Counted from the stretch's first letter, positions 26,891-36,781 are shown. The stretch: DNA of 64,000 bases from an uncultured Alkaliphilus sp. (GCA_938074565.1 CALJEQ010000041.1:1-64000); one strand, 5' to 3'. Translations and numbers: made by a program. The notes: generated from the sequence alone by a model not told the origin.

Positions 26891-27583
26891 TTACAACTCA
26901 AAGCGGTATCCTACCCCCCATATGGTATGAATATATTTAGGGTTAGAAGGGTCTAGTTCTATTTTTTCTCTTACTCTTCTAATGTGAACCGTTACTGTGG
27001 CAATATCTCCTAATGACTCCATTCCCCACACCTTATCAAATAATTCATCCTTTGTATAAACTCTATTAGGATTAGATGCCAATAAAGTCAATAAATCAAA
27101 TTCTTTTGTGGTTAAAGTAATTTCCCTTTCATTAACAAAAACCCTTCTTGACGTCTTATCTATACTTAACCCACGAATTTTGATTTCTTCTTTCTCACCA
27201 TTATTTTTGTTTGTAGAAAGTCTATCATATCTAGAGAGGTGCGCCTTAACCCTTGCCACCAATTCGCTGGGGCTGAAGGGTTTTGTTATATAATCATCTG
27301 CTCCCAAACCTAAACCCCTAATCTTATCTACATCTTCTTTTTTAGCAGAGATCATTAATATAGGAATGTCCTTTACTTTACGAATTTGCCTACATATTTC
27401 AAAGCCATCCATCATAGGTAGCATTAAATCTAAGATAATTAGATCATAACTTTCTTCTAAGGCTTTTTTCAGTCCTATATCACCTTGTTGTTGAATGTCA
27501 ACAGAAAAACCATTTACTTCTAGGTAGTCCCGCTGTAGTTCTGCTATGGTAATTTCATCCTCAATAATTAAAATTTTCTTCAT
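26891..27583 (-). CDS. OmpR/PhoB family response regulator
   Basis: 230 residues from ATG 27583 (SD GAGGTG); the longer in-frame reading from 27616 lies inside the kinase gene. Receiver domain with acidic pocket ED(8-9) and phospho-acceptor D52 (DLIILDLMLP), K near 102, and a winged-helix domain from about 130 (TVTVHIRRVREKIE). The kinase gene ends 23 nt inside it, giving translational coupling. Last gene of the exporter operon. Confidence 0.93.
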   Translation of the reverse strand: MKKILIIEDEITIAELQRDYLEVNGFSVDIQQQGDIGLKKALEESYDLIILDLMLPMMDGFEICRQIRKVKDIPILMISAKKEDVDKIRGLGLGADDYITKPFSPSELVARVKAHLSRYDRLSTNKNNGEKEEIKIRGLSIDKTSRRVFVNEREITLTTKEFDLLTLLASNPNRVYTKDELFDKVWGMESLGDIATVTVHIRRVREKIELDPSNPKYIHTIWGVGYRFEL

Positions 27584-29066
27584 CAATTTCACCTCTATTA
27601 TTTTCTGTACTTTCATTTAAAGTAAAAAATATGCTTGTTCCTTTGTTTACTTCACTTGTAGCCCATATTGATCCCCCATGTTCTTCAATTATTCTCTTGG
27701 CGATGGCTAGACCTAAACCACTTCCACCTGTATTAATATTTCTAGAGGGGTCAACACGATAAAACCTATCGAAAATAAAGGGTAGAAATTCTTGAGGGAT
27801 ACCCTGTCCATTATCTTTTATTTCAATTAAAACATCAGATTTTTTTCCATTTGATTTTATTAAATGAACCTCTATTCTGCCGTCCTCTTTATTCATATAC
27901 TTAACTGCGTTATCTATAACATTCCCAATTACCCTTTTTAGTTTTTCTCTATCCGCTAACACCAATGGAATATTTTTATCTTCATATAATTGTAGTTTGA
28001 TGCCCTTGCCTTCTAAATCAAACTGCAACTCCTCCATTAAGTCTCCTAAAAATTGTACCATATTTACTTTTTCAAAATGAAATGGAAGTCTTTTTATATC
28101 TAACTTTGAATAAAGTAGTAATTCGTCAATTAAACGATCCATGTCACTTGCCTTAGTGTATATGGTTTTAATGTAGCGTTCCTTTTTTTCAGGAGAATCC
28201 GCCACGCCATCCATAATTCCTTCCACGTAACCTTTAATTGCTGTAACAGGAGTTTTTAGATCATGGGATATATTAGACATTAACTCATTCCTGTTTTTTT
28301 CATATTGTAATTGTACTTCTATGGAATCCTTTAATTTTAATCTCATGTCCTCAAATGCATCACAAAGTTGACCGATTTCATCCTTTGAATGACACTGTAC
28401 CTCAAAGTCTAAATTTCCTTTCTTTATTTGATTAGTGGCTTCTTCTAATGCCTTTAAAGGATTTAGAATACTTCTAGATACAGCTAAGGTTAATATCCCA
28501 TTAGTTAAAATAATAATTGCCACAATAACCAATAATAGAGTAATAATAAATGACCTAAAATTATTGGCTACAAAACTCATATTAATAATGAAGTATACAC
28601 TGCCAAAACTACCATCTTCAAAATAAAAATCGTGTTGTTTAATTAAATGAATTTTGTTATCTATTAATACACGTTCATGCTTCTCTTTAATAAAAGAACC
28701 AAACTTTTGTAATTTACCATCAAACTCCACATGTTGAAATAACTCTGAAGTGTATATAATTTCATTGTTTTTACCAATAACAATACCTGCATTAACTTTA
28801 CTTAGTTCTATATCTAGATTTTGTATTACTTCCAAATCTGCTATATTATTAGGATCACCTTGTGAAATCTGTCTAACTTTTTCAACAAGTTGAGGGTCTT
28901 TATCCATAAATTCTCTAATGGACCGTTCAGTAAACGGAGTATCATACACTGCTTCTATTTGACGAATGTATATTTGAGCAATAAATACTGCGGCTAAAAC
29001 GGACAATGTGATTGGAATAACCAACATTGCTACATAAGAAGCCCTTAGTCGATCCCTTATGGACAT
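27561..29066 (-). CDS. HAMP-domain sensor histidine kinase
   Basis: 501 residues. Transmembrane helices near 8-30 and 175-200 flank an extracytoplasmic sensor region. HAMP follows (about 200-252), then HisKA with NISHDLKTPVTAIKGY and HATPase (NVIDNAVKYMN, DNGQGIP, GSGLGLAIAK). Unusually for such pairs the kinase gene precedes the regulator gene. Linked to a MacAB-like exporter, suggesting it senses the exported compound or envelope stress. Confidence 0.93.
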   Translation of the reverse strand: MSIRDRLRASYVAMLVIPITLSVLAAVFIAQIYIRQIEAVYDTPFTERSIREFMDKDPQLVEKVRQISQGDPNNIADLEVIQNLDIELSKVNAGIVIGKNNEIIYTSELFQHVEFDGKLQKFGSFIKEKHERVLIDNKIHLIKQHDFYFEDGSFGSVYFIINMSFVANNFRSFIITLLLVIVAIIILTNGILTLAVSRSILNPLKALEEATNQIKKGNLDFEVQCHSKDEIGQLCDAFEDMRLKLKDSIEVQLQYEKNRNELMSNISHDLKTPVTAIKGYVEGIMDGVADSPEKKERYIKTIYTKASDMDRLIDELLLYSKLDIKRLPFHFEKVNMVQFLGDLMEELQFDLEGKGIKLQLYEDKNIPLVLADREKLKRVIGNVIDNAVKYMNKEDGRIEVHLIKSNGKKSDVLIEIKDNGQGIPQEFLPFIFDRFYRVDPSRNINTGGSGLGLAIAKRIIEEHGGSIWATSEVNKGTSIFFTLNESTENNRGEIDEENFNY

Positions 29067-29083
29067 TAACCCTCTCCCCTTTC

Positions 29084-30295
29084 TTATTCGTAACGTAATG
29101 CATCAATTGGATTTAATGCCGCTGCCTTTTTAGCAGGATAAATTCCGAAGAAAATTCCTACAACTGATGAAAATACTATGGCACCCACCACTGAAGCTAT
29201 GGATAAAGAAGGAGATATATTTGCTAAACTTCCAATTAATTCTGCTCCTACAATACCCAAAATCATTCCAATCACGCCCCCTATTAAAGATAAGATAGAG
29301 GATTCCATTAAAAATTGTATCATTATATTGTTAGTAGTTGCACCGATGGCTTTTCTAATACCAATTTCCCTAGTTCGTTCTGTAACGGAAACCAGCATAA
29401 TATTCATTACACCAACTCCACCCACTAAAAGAGATATTGCTGCCACCGCCGCTATAAAGGCAGTGAATATACCTAATACATTATTTATTTGATCCAATTG
29501 AGATAAGGCATTTTCAGCTTTATAAATGTCTCTTCCTCTATTGTTGTGTCTAGCTTCTAATATGTTTACCGCTGAATTTCCTGCCATTTCCCCTTCTCCT
29601 TGAGTAATTGCCATTAAAGCAACTTCATCAATTAAAAAATCGTCAGGATATAAGTTCTTCAAATAGGTAATGGGTACAGTTACAAAGGCAGGAAAATTTT
29701 CAGTATTTCCACCTCTAAAAGGAGTAGAGAAGCCCTTTGTTACACCAATAATTGTAGCCTTTCTAGCAGTGGTATGACTACCTATTCGTATACTTTTACC
29801 CACTACGTCTTCATATCCGAAAAGGGCAATTGCAGCACCTTCGTCTATGACAATTACAGGTCTTCCTTCTTCATACTCTCTTTCATTGAAGAATCTTCCA
29901 TAAAGCACTTCTACATTATTTATATGATATAGGTCAGTATTTCCTCCACTGATAATAGCACTCTTGGTCTTTTTATCAGTAACTACAATACCCATTTTTT
30001 GTGCTGATGGAGAAATATATTGAACTGTTTCCACCCGTTCTTTAATCTGTTTTACATCTTCTAAGTTTATATAATCGCCGATTTGAGCATTGTTTCTCTC
30101 CACCTTAATATTAACTGTGGCTGCTCCTATCTTCTCAAACTCACCTGTAATTGCTTTTTGCCCTCCCTGTCCTAGAGAAACTATAGTGATTACAGAACTA
30201 ATTCCTATAATTATCCCCAACATGGTGAGGAAGGAGCGCATTTTATTTGACTTAATACTAATTAAAGCCATTTTAACATTTTCTATAAAATTCAT
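29084..30295 (-). CDS. MacB-like ABC transporter permease (FtsX domain)
   Basis: 403 residues. N-terminal helix (MRSFLTMLGIIIGISSVITIVSLGQG), a large extracellular MacB core domain (about 45-270) and three C-terminal helices with the FtsX-type segment VTERTREIGIRKAIGATTNNI. Acts with the separate ATPase and adaptor encoded upstream; a mechanotransmitting exporter of peptides or lipophilic compounds by family analogy. Confidence 0.92.
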   Translation of the reverse strand: MNFIENVKMALISIKSNKMRSFLTMLGIIIGISSVITIVSLGQGGQKAITGEFEKIGAATVNIKVERNNAQIGDYINLEDVKQIKERVETVQYISPSAQKMGIVVTDKKTKSAIISGGNTDLYHINNVEVLYGRFFNEREYEEGRPVIVIDEGAAIALFGYEDVVGKSIRIGSHTTARKATIIGVTKGFSTPFRGGNTENFPAFVTVPITYLKNLYPDDFLIDEVALMAITQGEGEMAGNSAVNILEARHNNRGRDIYKAENALSQLDQINNVLGIFTAFIAAVAAISLLVGGVGVMNIMLVSVTERTREIGIRKAIGATTNNIMIQFLMESSILSLIGGVIGMILGIVGAELIGSLANISPSLSIASVVGAIVFSSVVGIFFGIYPAKKAAALNPIDALRYE

Positions 30296-30306
30296 TCTGC
30301 CCCTCC

Positions 30307-30999
30307 TTATAATAAAATTCTATCTTTTACCAACATATCTTCTACTATATTCCCATCTCTAAAACTTACAATTCGTTTACTATGTTGTGCAATATCTGGT
30401 TCATGGGTAACCATAATAACAGTAGCACCTTCATCATTTAAGTTTTGAAAAATTTTCATTATTTCTATGGAGGATTTAGAATCTAAATTTCCTGTAGGTT
30501 CATCTGCCATAATTACATTAGGATTATTTACAATCGCCCTAGCAATTGCCACCCTTTGTTTTTGTCCCCCTGAAATTTCATTAGGCTTATGTGTAACCCT
30601 ATCTTTTAAACCAACCTTCTCTAATGCTTCCATTGCCTTTTGTCTTCTGGTTTTAAAGGGAATACCAGCATAAGTCATTGGCAGTTCTACATTCTCTAAA
30701 ATATTCATCCGTGGTAATAGATTAAAAGCCTGAAAAACAAAACCAATTTCTTTATTTCTAATTAGTGCCAGTTCTTGATCTGTCATACTTGAAACGTCAT
30801 TACCATTTAAGGTGTACTTACCACTATTAACACGATCCAGACAACCCAATACATTCATTAAAGTTGATTTACCAGAACCAGAAGGTCCCATAACTGCCGT
30901 AAATTCTCCCTTATTTATCTGAAGGCTAATTTTGTTTAACGCATTAAAAGATTCATCCCCTGACTTATAGGTTTTTACTAAATCCGTTACAACAATCAT
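30307..30999 (-). CDS. MacB/LolD-type ABC ATPase
   Basis: 230 residues. Walker [11 protein letters not shown]-loop VFQAFNLL, signature ISGGQKQR, Walker B VIMADEPTGNLD, H-loop VTHEP. The start overlaps the adaptor stop by 4 nt (ATGA). Energises the FtsX-type permease downstream. Confidence 0.94.
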   Translation of the reverse strand: MIVVTDLVKTYKSGDESFNALNKISLQINKGEFTAVMGPSGSGKSTLMNVLGCLDRVNSGKYTLNGNDVSSMTDQELALIRNKEIGFVFQAFNLLPRMNILENVELPMTYAGIPFKTRRQKAMEALEKVGLKDRVTHKPNEISGGQKQRVAIARAIVNNPNVIMADEPTGNLDSKSSIEIMKIFQNLNDEGATVIMVTHEPDIAQHSKRIVSFRDGNIVEDMLVKDRILL

Positions 31000-32162
31000 C
31001 TGCCCTTTCCCCCTACTTCTTCACTAACAAAAGTACCCTCTTTTATAGAGCTTCTAGGGTTTAAAATAACCACTTCCCCCGCTTCAAGCCCTCCTACTAC
31101 TTGTGCTTCCATATCAGATTGAAGACCTACAACAATGTCTCTTTCCTTAGCTTGCTGATCTTCTACTACAAATACATAATAACGTCCATCACGATCAGTT
31201 CTGATACTTTCAGCTGGTATTTTAACAGTTTCCTTAGCTTCACCTAATAATATATCAACATCTACACCAAAATCTACTTTTAAGCTTCCAGATTTTTCTA
31301 AAATATCAATTTCTATTCCTAATAAGGTTTCGCTTCCAGCAGTTGACATAGATCTTTTGGCAACTGGATCAACAAATAAAATTTCTCCCTTAAGAACTTC
31401 ACTACCTGACCTCACAATTGTCTGTTGCCCAACTATAACTGAATTTGCATCGTATCTACCCACCGAAGCCACTGCTTTTAAATTTTCTATATCTTGTATC
31501 ACAACAGCAGGTTGCATAGCATTACCCATTGCCCCCGTCACCACAGTTACCTCTGTAACAACACCACTGTTTTCTGCCACAATACGATCTTTATTTTCTT
31601 TAATTCTTTGTTTTGTTGAATCTACTTGAAGTTTTGCTAATTCAACTGAATTTTCCATCTGTTGTAGTCTCTCTTTAGAAACAGGTTGCAAACTATTTTT
31701 TTGTTGTTTCAAAGTTTCTATTTTTGCTTGTTCCATCGGGTTATTAGATTCTTCTAGTTCTTTTATTTCTTTTTCTAACTCTTTAATTTTACTGTTTATT
31801 TGTTTATCTTGATTAACTAACTCTTGCTTTTGTAGGACTGCGTTGTTGTACTGTATTTCTGCTTGCCTTAAAGTTGTATTTAAGTCTTGGGTTTCATAGG
31901 TAACCAATAAATCCCCTGCCTTTACATGATCCCCCACCTTCACATGAACCTCACTAACTTTAGCTTGTAACCCATAATACTCTCTACTGTCCTTAGACTT
32001 AATTGTAGCAGTGGTAGATAGATAAGACTGTATATCACCCACTTCTACTGACGCTGTTTTCACTTCAATAAATTTACTATTATTTTTTGCACTACCCTTA
32101 ACATATAGCCCTCCAACAATGAGCAATGCCACTACACCAATAATTAACCATTTTTTTTTCAT
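30996..32162 (-). CDS. MacA-like periplasmic adaptor (HlyD family)
   Basis: 388 residues with an N-terminal anchor helix (about 5-23), lipoyl halves (VSEVHVKVGDHVKAGDLLVTYE and the partner near 195-240), a long coiled-coil hairpin (about 95-190, rich in K/E/Q) and a beta-barrel domain. First gene of the adaptor-ATPase-permease-kinase-regulator operon. Confidence 0.92.
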   Translation of the reverse strand: MKKKWLIIGVVALLIVGGLYVKGSAKNNSKFIEVKTASVEVGDIQSYLSTTATIKSKDSREYYGLQAKVSEVHVKVGDHVKAGDLLVTYETQDLNTTLRQAEIQYNNAVLQKQELVNQDKQINSKIKELEKEIKELEESNNPMEQAKIETLKQQKNSLQPVSKERLQQMENSVELAKLQVDSTKQRIKENKDRIVAENSGVVTEVTVVTGAMGNAMQPAVVIQDIENLKAVASVGRYDANSVIVGQQTIVRSGSEVLKGEILFVDPVAKRSMSTAGSETLLGIEIDILEKSGSLKVDFGVDVDILLGEAKETVKIPAESIRTDRDGRYYVFVVEDQQAKERDIVVGLQSDMEAQVVGGLEAGEVVILNPRSSIKEGTFVSEEVGGKGR

Positions 32163-32321
32163 AATTTACCTCCCAGTTCACTTAGTTTTATGCTATTATA
32201 ATTGTAACTGTTTATTATAAACTGCTACTAAATCAATTATTAACTTTTTATTAACTATTCATCAAGGGTGCTTTTTTAAGCAAGTTAGCTTAAATTAAAT
32301 ATATTATAAGGGGGATCACCA

Positions 32322-33929
32322 TTGAAAAAAACAATCGCATACATTACAATATTTTTTGCCATTCTATTATTGTTGACTATCGATTATTTGATTATGCCAG
32401 TTTGGTCATTAAACTATGGCTTATCATTGTTTATGCTTTTCATTATAACATCAATTATAGCTGGAATAATTATTCTTTTATCAAAACACAAAATAGCTTA
32501 TTACAGCTTATTATTAGTAGGATTAGTTATGTTAGTAGCAGTAGGACAATTCTTCAGAAGTTCCACTATTTTTCAGCATCAAAATAAGCGAGCCTTATTA
32601 GGAGGGGTTACAGAAAAAGAATTTTCTACAGAAATTTCTCCTGTAGACCTCTCTCGGCTACCAGAGGTTACCCCTAAGATGGCCCTTAATCTTGGGGATA
32701 AACGTTTGGGTGAAAACCTGGCTTTAGGTAGTCAAGTGACTTTAAGGGAGTTTTGGGCAAACCATGTTAATGGTGAGCTATATTATGTGGCACCTTTAGA
32801 ACACACAGGTTTTTTCAGATGGATGGATAATAAACAGGGTACACCAGGCTATGTCATTATAAATGCTGCTAATCAAAGGGATGTTAGGTTAGTACAAGAA
32901 ATAAATGGCTCACCTATTCAATTAAAATATCAACCAAGTAGTTATTTAGGTGATGACCTTAAAAGAAAAATATATCGTTCTGGTTATAGAAATGTGGGTT
33001 TAACTGACTTTTCCTTTGAACTAGATGATGATTTTAACCCCTACTGGGTGGTTACCCTATACAAAAACACGCTAGGAACTTCTGGGGCTGATGCCGTAGG
33101 GGTTTTAGTTGTAGACCCACAAACAGGAGAAATAGAAGAGTATGATTTAGAAAATATGCCCGACTGGGTAGATAGGGCAATTCCAATGGACATGGCAATT
33201 AAACAAGTAAACTATTGGGGTAAATTAATTAATGGTTGGTGGAATCCTTCAAAGAGAGGAATGCTTCAAACCACCAGTGGTACAAATGTAGTCTATAACG
33301 AAGGTAGAAGTTACTACTATACTGGTATTACCTCCGCTGGAGCAGATGAATCTACTATCGGTTTTATGTTATTGGATACAAGAACTAAAGAATCTGTATT
33401 ATATAGAATTTCTGGTGCAACTGAAAATGCAGCTATGAAGTCAGCAGAAGGAGCAGTTCAACAATTTGAATATACTGCCACCTTCCCCATCCTAATTAAT
33501 TTAGAGGGTGAACCCACCTACTATATGACCTTATTGGATAGACAGGGTCTAATTAAACAATTTGCCTTTGTTAATGTAAGGGACTATAGTATTGTTGGTA
33601 TTGGAGAAACAAAAAATCAAGCCAGCTCCAATTATGTTAGTCGTCTTAGAGATAGAGGTCAGTGGTCACCAATTGAAAATGTTCATAATGAAGTAGAATT
33701 AGAAGGTACAGTTTTAAGAATAGGAAGTTCTATTGTTGATTCCACCACTTACTATTATTTATTACTGGATACAATGGAAGATAAAATTTTGATTGCTCCC
33801 CTTACAATGAGTAATCAGTTACCTTTAACTAAAGAAGGAGATACAGTTAAAATTAAGTACTTTGATAGCCCTTCTCCTACTGTTAATTTATCTAATTTCA
33901 CTAACTTACAAATTAAAGGAAACAACTAA
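32322..33929 (+). CDS. Conserved membrane-anchored protein of unknown function
   Basis: 535 residues, TTG start with SD GGGGGAT. Three transmembrane helices (about 5-27, 33-53, 58-76) followed by a 450-residue soluble domain with internal similarity between segments containing VDPQTGEIEEYDLENMPDWVDRA and LDTRTKESVLYRI, reminiscent of PepSY-like repeats. No catalytic motif recognised. Divergent from the MacA-like gene; the 160-nt spacer holds both promoters. I do not assign a function. Confidence 0.8.
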   Translation: MKKTIAYITIFFAILLLLTIDYLIMPVWSLNYGLSLFMLFIITSIIAGIIILLSKHKIAYYSLLLVGLVMLVAVGQFFRSSTIFQHQNKRALLGGVTEKEFSTEISPVDLSRLPEVTPKMALNLGDKRLGENLALGSQVTLREFWANHVNGELYYVAPLEHTGFFRWMDNKQGTPGYVIINAANQRDVRLVQEINGSPIQLKYQPSSYLGDDLKRKIYRSGYRNVGLTDFSFELDDDFNPYWVVTLYKNTLGTSGADAVGVLVVDPQTGEIEEYDLENMPDWVDRAIPMDMAIKQVNYWGKLINGWWNPSKRGMLQTTSGTNVVYNEGRSYYYTGITSAGADESTIGFMLLDTRTKESVLYRISGATENAAMKSAEGAVQQFEYTATFPILINLEGEPTYYMTLLDRQGLIKQFAFVNVRDYSIVGIGETKNQASSNYVSRLRDRGQWSPIENVHNEVELEGTVLRIGSSIVDSTTYYYLLLDTMEDKILIAPLTMSNQLPLTKEGDTVKIKYFDSPSPTVNLSNFTNLQIKGNN

Positions 33930-33970
33930 AATATAGTCTTTATCAAACTTTTATATTCTATCTAAAATAG

Positions 33971-34014
33971 AAATCAGCCCCCTTACATATTTCCCATAGT
34001 AAGGGGGCTGATTT
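33971..34014. terminator. Bidirectional terminator
   Basis: 16-bp stem (AAATCAGCCCCCTTAC at 33971-33986 with its complement at 33999-34014) between convergent genes, followed by a short T-run on the plus strand. Confidence 0.9.
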
Positions 34015-34721
34015 TAATATCCTATAAACACATCACTTTTAATATTTTTCTTTTTTATTCCCTGTTCCTTCAATAATCCTTTAATTGAGTTGGTCATTGT
34101 ACTGGAACCACATACAAAGTAACTGGCAACATTACTATGGTTTTCTGTAAAATATTTTATTCCATTAATAAGCTCTTCCCTATTATTAAGGAACTTTATA
34201 TTTATTAAAGGATGTTTATTTATTTCCTCTAACTCATCTTTATATATGTATTCTTCTTTGCTATCTAAGTAAAGTAACTCTATTTTACTTGGCATCTTAT
34301 TGGGGTTATCAATACAATCCTTCAATAGTGCCCTGTAAGGGGTAATACCAATGCCCCCCGCTATAAACAATACTGGCTTTGAATCTGAGATGTAAAATGG
34401 ACCTATGGGCCCCCTCATGGTTACTCCTGTACCAGCCTTCATTTCTGTCAATATTTTTTTATATTCACTGGGATTTTCACCAATTCTCATTGAAATCATT
34501 AATTCTTCTTCATCTGGAGTAGAAGCTATACTAAAAGCTCTAGATGATTTTTTGAACTTAACATGATCTATATAAAAAATACCGTGCTGACCTGACTTCC
34601 ATTCTATTTTTTCCTGTGGTTTAAAGGTAAAGGTAGCCATATCCCCCACCTCTCTCCTCATTTCTTTAAAGTCTAGTCGATGCTTCTTAAAAATAGGTAA
34701 TAAATCTTGTAGAAAACCCAT
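34014..34721 (-). CDS. FNR-type FAD/NAD(P) oxidoreductase
   Basis: 235 residues from ATG 34721; the upstream in-frame ATG (34739) sits in the GGAGGAGG ribosome binding site. FAD-binding barrel with RAFSIASTPDEEELMISMR (about 60-80) and NAD-binding domain with FIAGGIGITPYRALLKD (about 120-137) and a C-terminal FVCGSSTMTNSIK. No 2Fe-2S domain. Ferredoxin-reductase-like flavoprotein; partner unknown. Confidence 0.88.
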   Translation of the reverse strand: MGFLQDLLPIFKKHRLDFKEMRREVGDMATFTFKPQEKIEWKSGQHGIFYIDHVKFKKSSRAFSIASTPDEEELMISMRIGENPSEYKKILTEMKAGTGVTMRGPIGPFYISDSKPVLFIAGGIGITPYRALLKDCIDNPNKMPSKIELLYLDSKEEYIYKDELEEINKHPLINIKFLNNREELINGIKYFTENHSNVASYFVCGSSTMTNSIKGLLKEQGIKKKNIKSDVFIGY

Positions 34722-34968
34722 AAATAATCCTCCTCCCATAATAAAATATTATTGTTATTCATTCTTTTCCTATTAATAGTTAGTATGTTAACTATTATGT
34801 TTTAAATAAAGCCTAATTTAAATTAGGCTCTATTATAACTATTCAGAAATTAAATTTCTTATACTATGTTTATACCAACAATATTTTATTTCAAACAGTA
34901 GTTTTTAAAATTTAAAGAAAGATTATTTAATCTAAATTAAATTTCTTATTATCTTTTTTCTTTTCTTT

Positions 34969-35643
34969 TTAACCTATTACAAGATAACGAAAGATTCCCA
35001 CAAAATGAAAAACACTTCCCATTAATACAAACCCATGCCATATGGCATGATTATATGGAATCTTTTTAACAGCATAAAAGATGGTACCGATGGTGTAAAC
35101 TATCCCACCCGCCAGTAACCAACCAAAAAAACCTATTGGCATCATTTCCATCATTGGCTTAATGGCTATTATCATTAACCACCCCATTAAAATATAAAGT
35201 CCCAAAGAAATGGCTTTATGTTTATCAAAGTTCTTAAAGGTCAGTATTTTAAATAAAATACCAGCTGTAGCAATTAACCACACAGCTGTTAATAGTCCAA
35301 TTCGCCAATAACCCCTTAAGGCAATTAAAGTTACTGGGGTATAAGTACCTGCTATAAACAAAAAGATAGACGAATGATCAAACACCCTCAATATTTTTTT
35401 AATGCTTTCCTTTTGAAAACTATGATAAAGGGTGGAAGAACTATATAAAGCAATTGAACACAATCCATATATACTAAAAGCAATAATTGAGATGACACTT
35501 CTTTGTTGAACAGCATAAACCAAAAGAATTGTTAAAGTAACAATACTGAACAATACGCCGATGCCGTGGGTGATACTGTTGGCTATTTCCTCTCTCATCG
35601 TATACTTTTTACTCCCTACAGTTTCATTTGTCTTCATTTTCAT
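34969..35643 (-). CDS. Hemolysin III family (YqfA/PAQR-like) membrane protein
   Basis: 224 residues, seven predicted transmembrane helices. Family signatures: EEIANSITHGIGVLFSI near 20-35, STLYHSF near 70, DHSSIFLFIAGTYTPVTL near 90-107 and the C-terminal HAIWHGFVLMGSVFHF. Conserved His/Asp residues fit the metal-site arrangement of the CREST superfamily. Physiological role in bacteria is unclear. SD GGGAGG. Confidence 0.92.
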   Translation of the reverse strand: MKMKTNETVGSKKYTMREEIANSITHGIGVLFSIVTLTILLVYAVQQRSVISIIAFSIYGLCSIALYSSSTLYHSFQKESIKKILRVFDHSSIFLFIAGTYTPVTLIALRGYWRIGLLTAVWLIATAGILFKILTFKNFDKHKAISLGLYILMGWLMIIAIKPMMEMMPIGFFGWLLAGGIVYTIGTIFYAVKKIPYNHAIWHGFVLMGSVFHFVGIFRYLVIG

Positions 35644-35894
35644 AGAGATCCTCCCTTATAATTTTTTTACTAACGAACTTTAACACCCTCATCTTTAAAA
35701 CTTAGTTTGATCTTATTATATAATAATTATAATTACTATTATTTCTTATTTTATCATATTTCCTCTATTAATACCTCCCCATCTAGTGTTATTATTGCTT
35801 TTTCAATTACTTTTCAAACTATATTTATTATATTATTCATTTATAGTCTATCTTTTTTCAACATTTATGTTATAATATAATTAAATAAATAATT

Positions 35895-35978
35895 TATCGC
35901 TAGGGGTGCATTTATGCTGAGAGGATTTATCCGACCCTTTGAACCTGTAGGTTAATGCCTGCGTAGGGAAGCTATACC
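35895..35978 (+). promoter_or_regulatory. TPP riboswitch (THI element)
   Basis: All conserved blocks are present: GGGGTGC, GCTGAGAGG, ACCCTTTGAACCTG, GGTTAATGCCTGCGTAGGGAAGC. P1 can form between TATCGCT (5') and AGCTATA (3'). Followed by a terminator and thiT, consistent with repression by thiamine pyrophosphate. The remaining intergenic DNA (35644-35894) shows nothing else. Confidence 0.96.
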
Positions 35979-35989
35979 ATGACATCAAA

Positions 35990-36019
35990 CATGAAAAGGC
36001 TTGCTTTTCATGTTTTTTT
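35990..36019 (+). terminator. TPP-controlled terminator
   Basis: CATGAAAAG (35990-35998) pairs with CTTTTCATG (36004-36012), followed by T7. Just downstream, CTAGTGATAAAT (36025-36036) is complementary over 12 bp (one G-U) to ATTTATCGCTAG (35892-35903), which contains the 5' P1 strand of the aptamer. Confidence 0.9.
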
Positions 36020-36063
36020 AATGCCTAGTGATAAATAAGATTAAATACTAGGAGGATGTACAG

Positions 36064-36696
36064 ATGTTTAAAAAATTACTAGAATTCAATTCCACAACCC
36101 TATCTATTTTAATTCTTCTCGCTATTATTGGAATTGGTGGACTAATCTTCTTAAAGAAAAGTAAAGAAGTAAAATTTACCACCCGTATGATTGTTTATGG
36201 AAGTGTTTGTATTTCCCTTTCTTTTGTATTATCTTATATCCGATTATACAAATTGCCTCAAGGAGGAAGTATTACCCCTGCCAGTATGTTGCCAATGTTT
36301 TTATTTGCAGTAATGTTTGGACCTATACCAGGAATAATTGCAGGTTTTGCCTATGGTTTCTTACAATATATTCAAGGTGGTTATGTTGTCCATTGGGCGC
36401 AATTTTTCTTAGATTATCCCCTTGCCTTTGGTCTTTTAGGTTTAGCGGGGCTCTATCGTAAAAATTTAGTGGTATCCAGCTTCATTGGCGGCATGGGAAG
36501 GTTTTTTATGCACTTTTTATCAGGTATTATCTTCTTTGCTGAATATGCACCCGAAGGAACTCCAGTCGCCTTATATTCACTGATTTATAATGGTTCATTT
36601 CTTGGTGTAGATCTATTAATTTGTGCTGTAGTCGCTTTTATTCCTCAGATTAGTAGACTTACCACCTACCTACAGGATAATACATTAAATAAATAA
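36064..36696 (+). CDS. thiT: Energy-coupled thiamine transporter S component
   Basis: 210 residues, about six transmembrane helices. ThiT features are the SITPASMLPMFLFAVMFGPIPGIIAGFAYGFLQYIQG segment (about 75-110) and the aromatic thiamine-binding region around WAQFFLDYPLAFGLLGLAGL, then GRFFMHFLSGIIFFAEYAP. Binds thiamine and works with a shared ECF energising module encoded elsewhere. Its TPP riboswitch supports the assignment. Confidence 0.95.
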   Translation: MFKKLLEFNSTTLSILILLAIIGIGGLIFLKKSKEVKFTTRMIVYGSVCISLSFVLSYIRLYKLPQGGSITPASMLPMFLFAVMFGPIPGIIAGFAYGFLQYIQGGYVVHWAQFFLDYPLAFGLLGLAGLYRKNLVVSSFIGGMGRFFMHFLSGIIFFAEYAPEGTPVALYSLIYNGSFLGVDLLICAVVAFIPQISRLTTYLQDNTLNK

Positions 36697-36702
36697 AAAA
36701 GT

Positions 36703-36737
36703 AAAAAGGCTATTGGTATCTAACCAGTAGCCTTTTT
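36703..36737. terminator. Bidirectional terminator
   Basis: AAAAAGGCTA (36703-36712) with TAGCCTTTTT (36728-36737) and inner TGG/CCA pairing, followed by TATTTTTTTT. Between convergent thiT and trpB. Confidence 0.9.
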
Positions 36738-36781
36738 ATTTTTTTTAACAGTTATTTTATAAATTTCCCACCTATTAAGAA

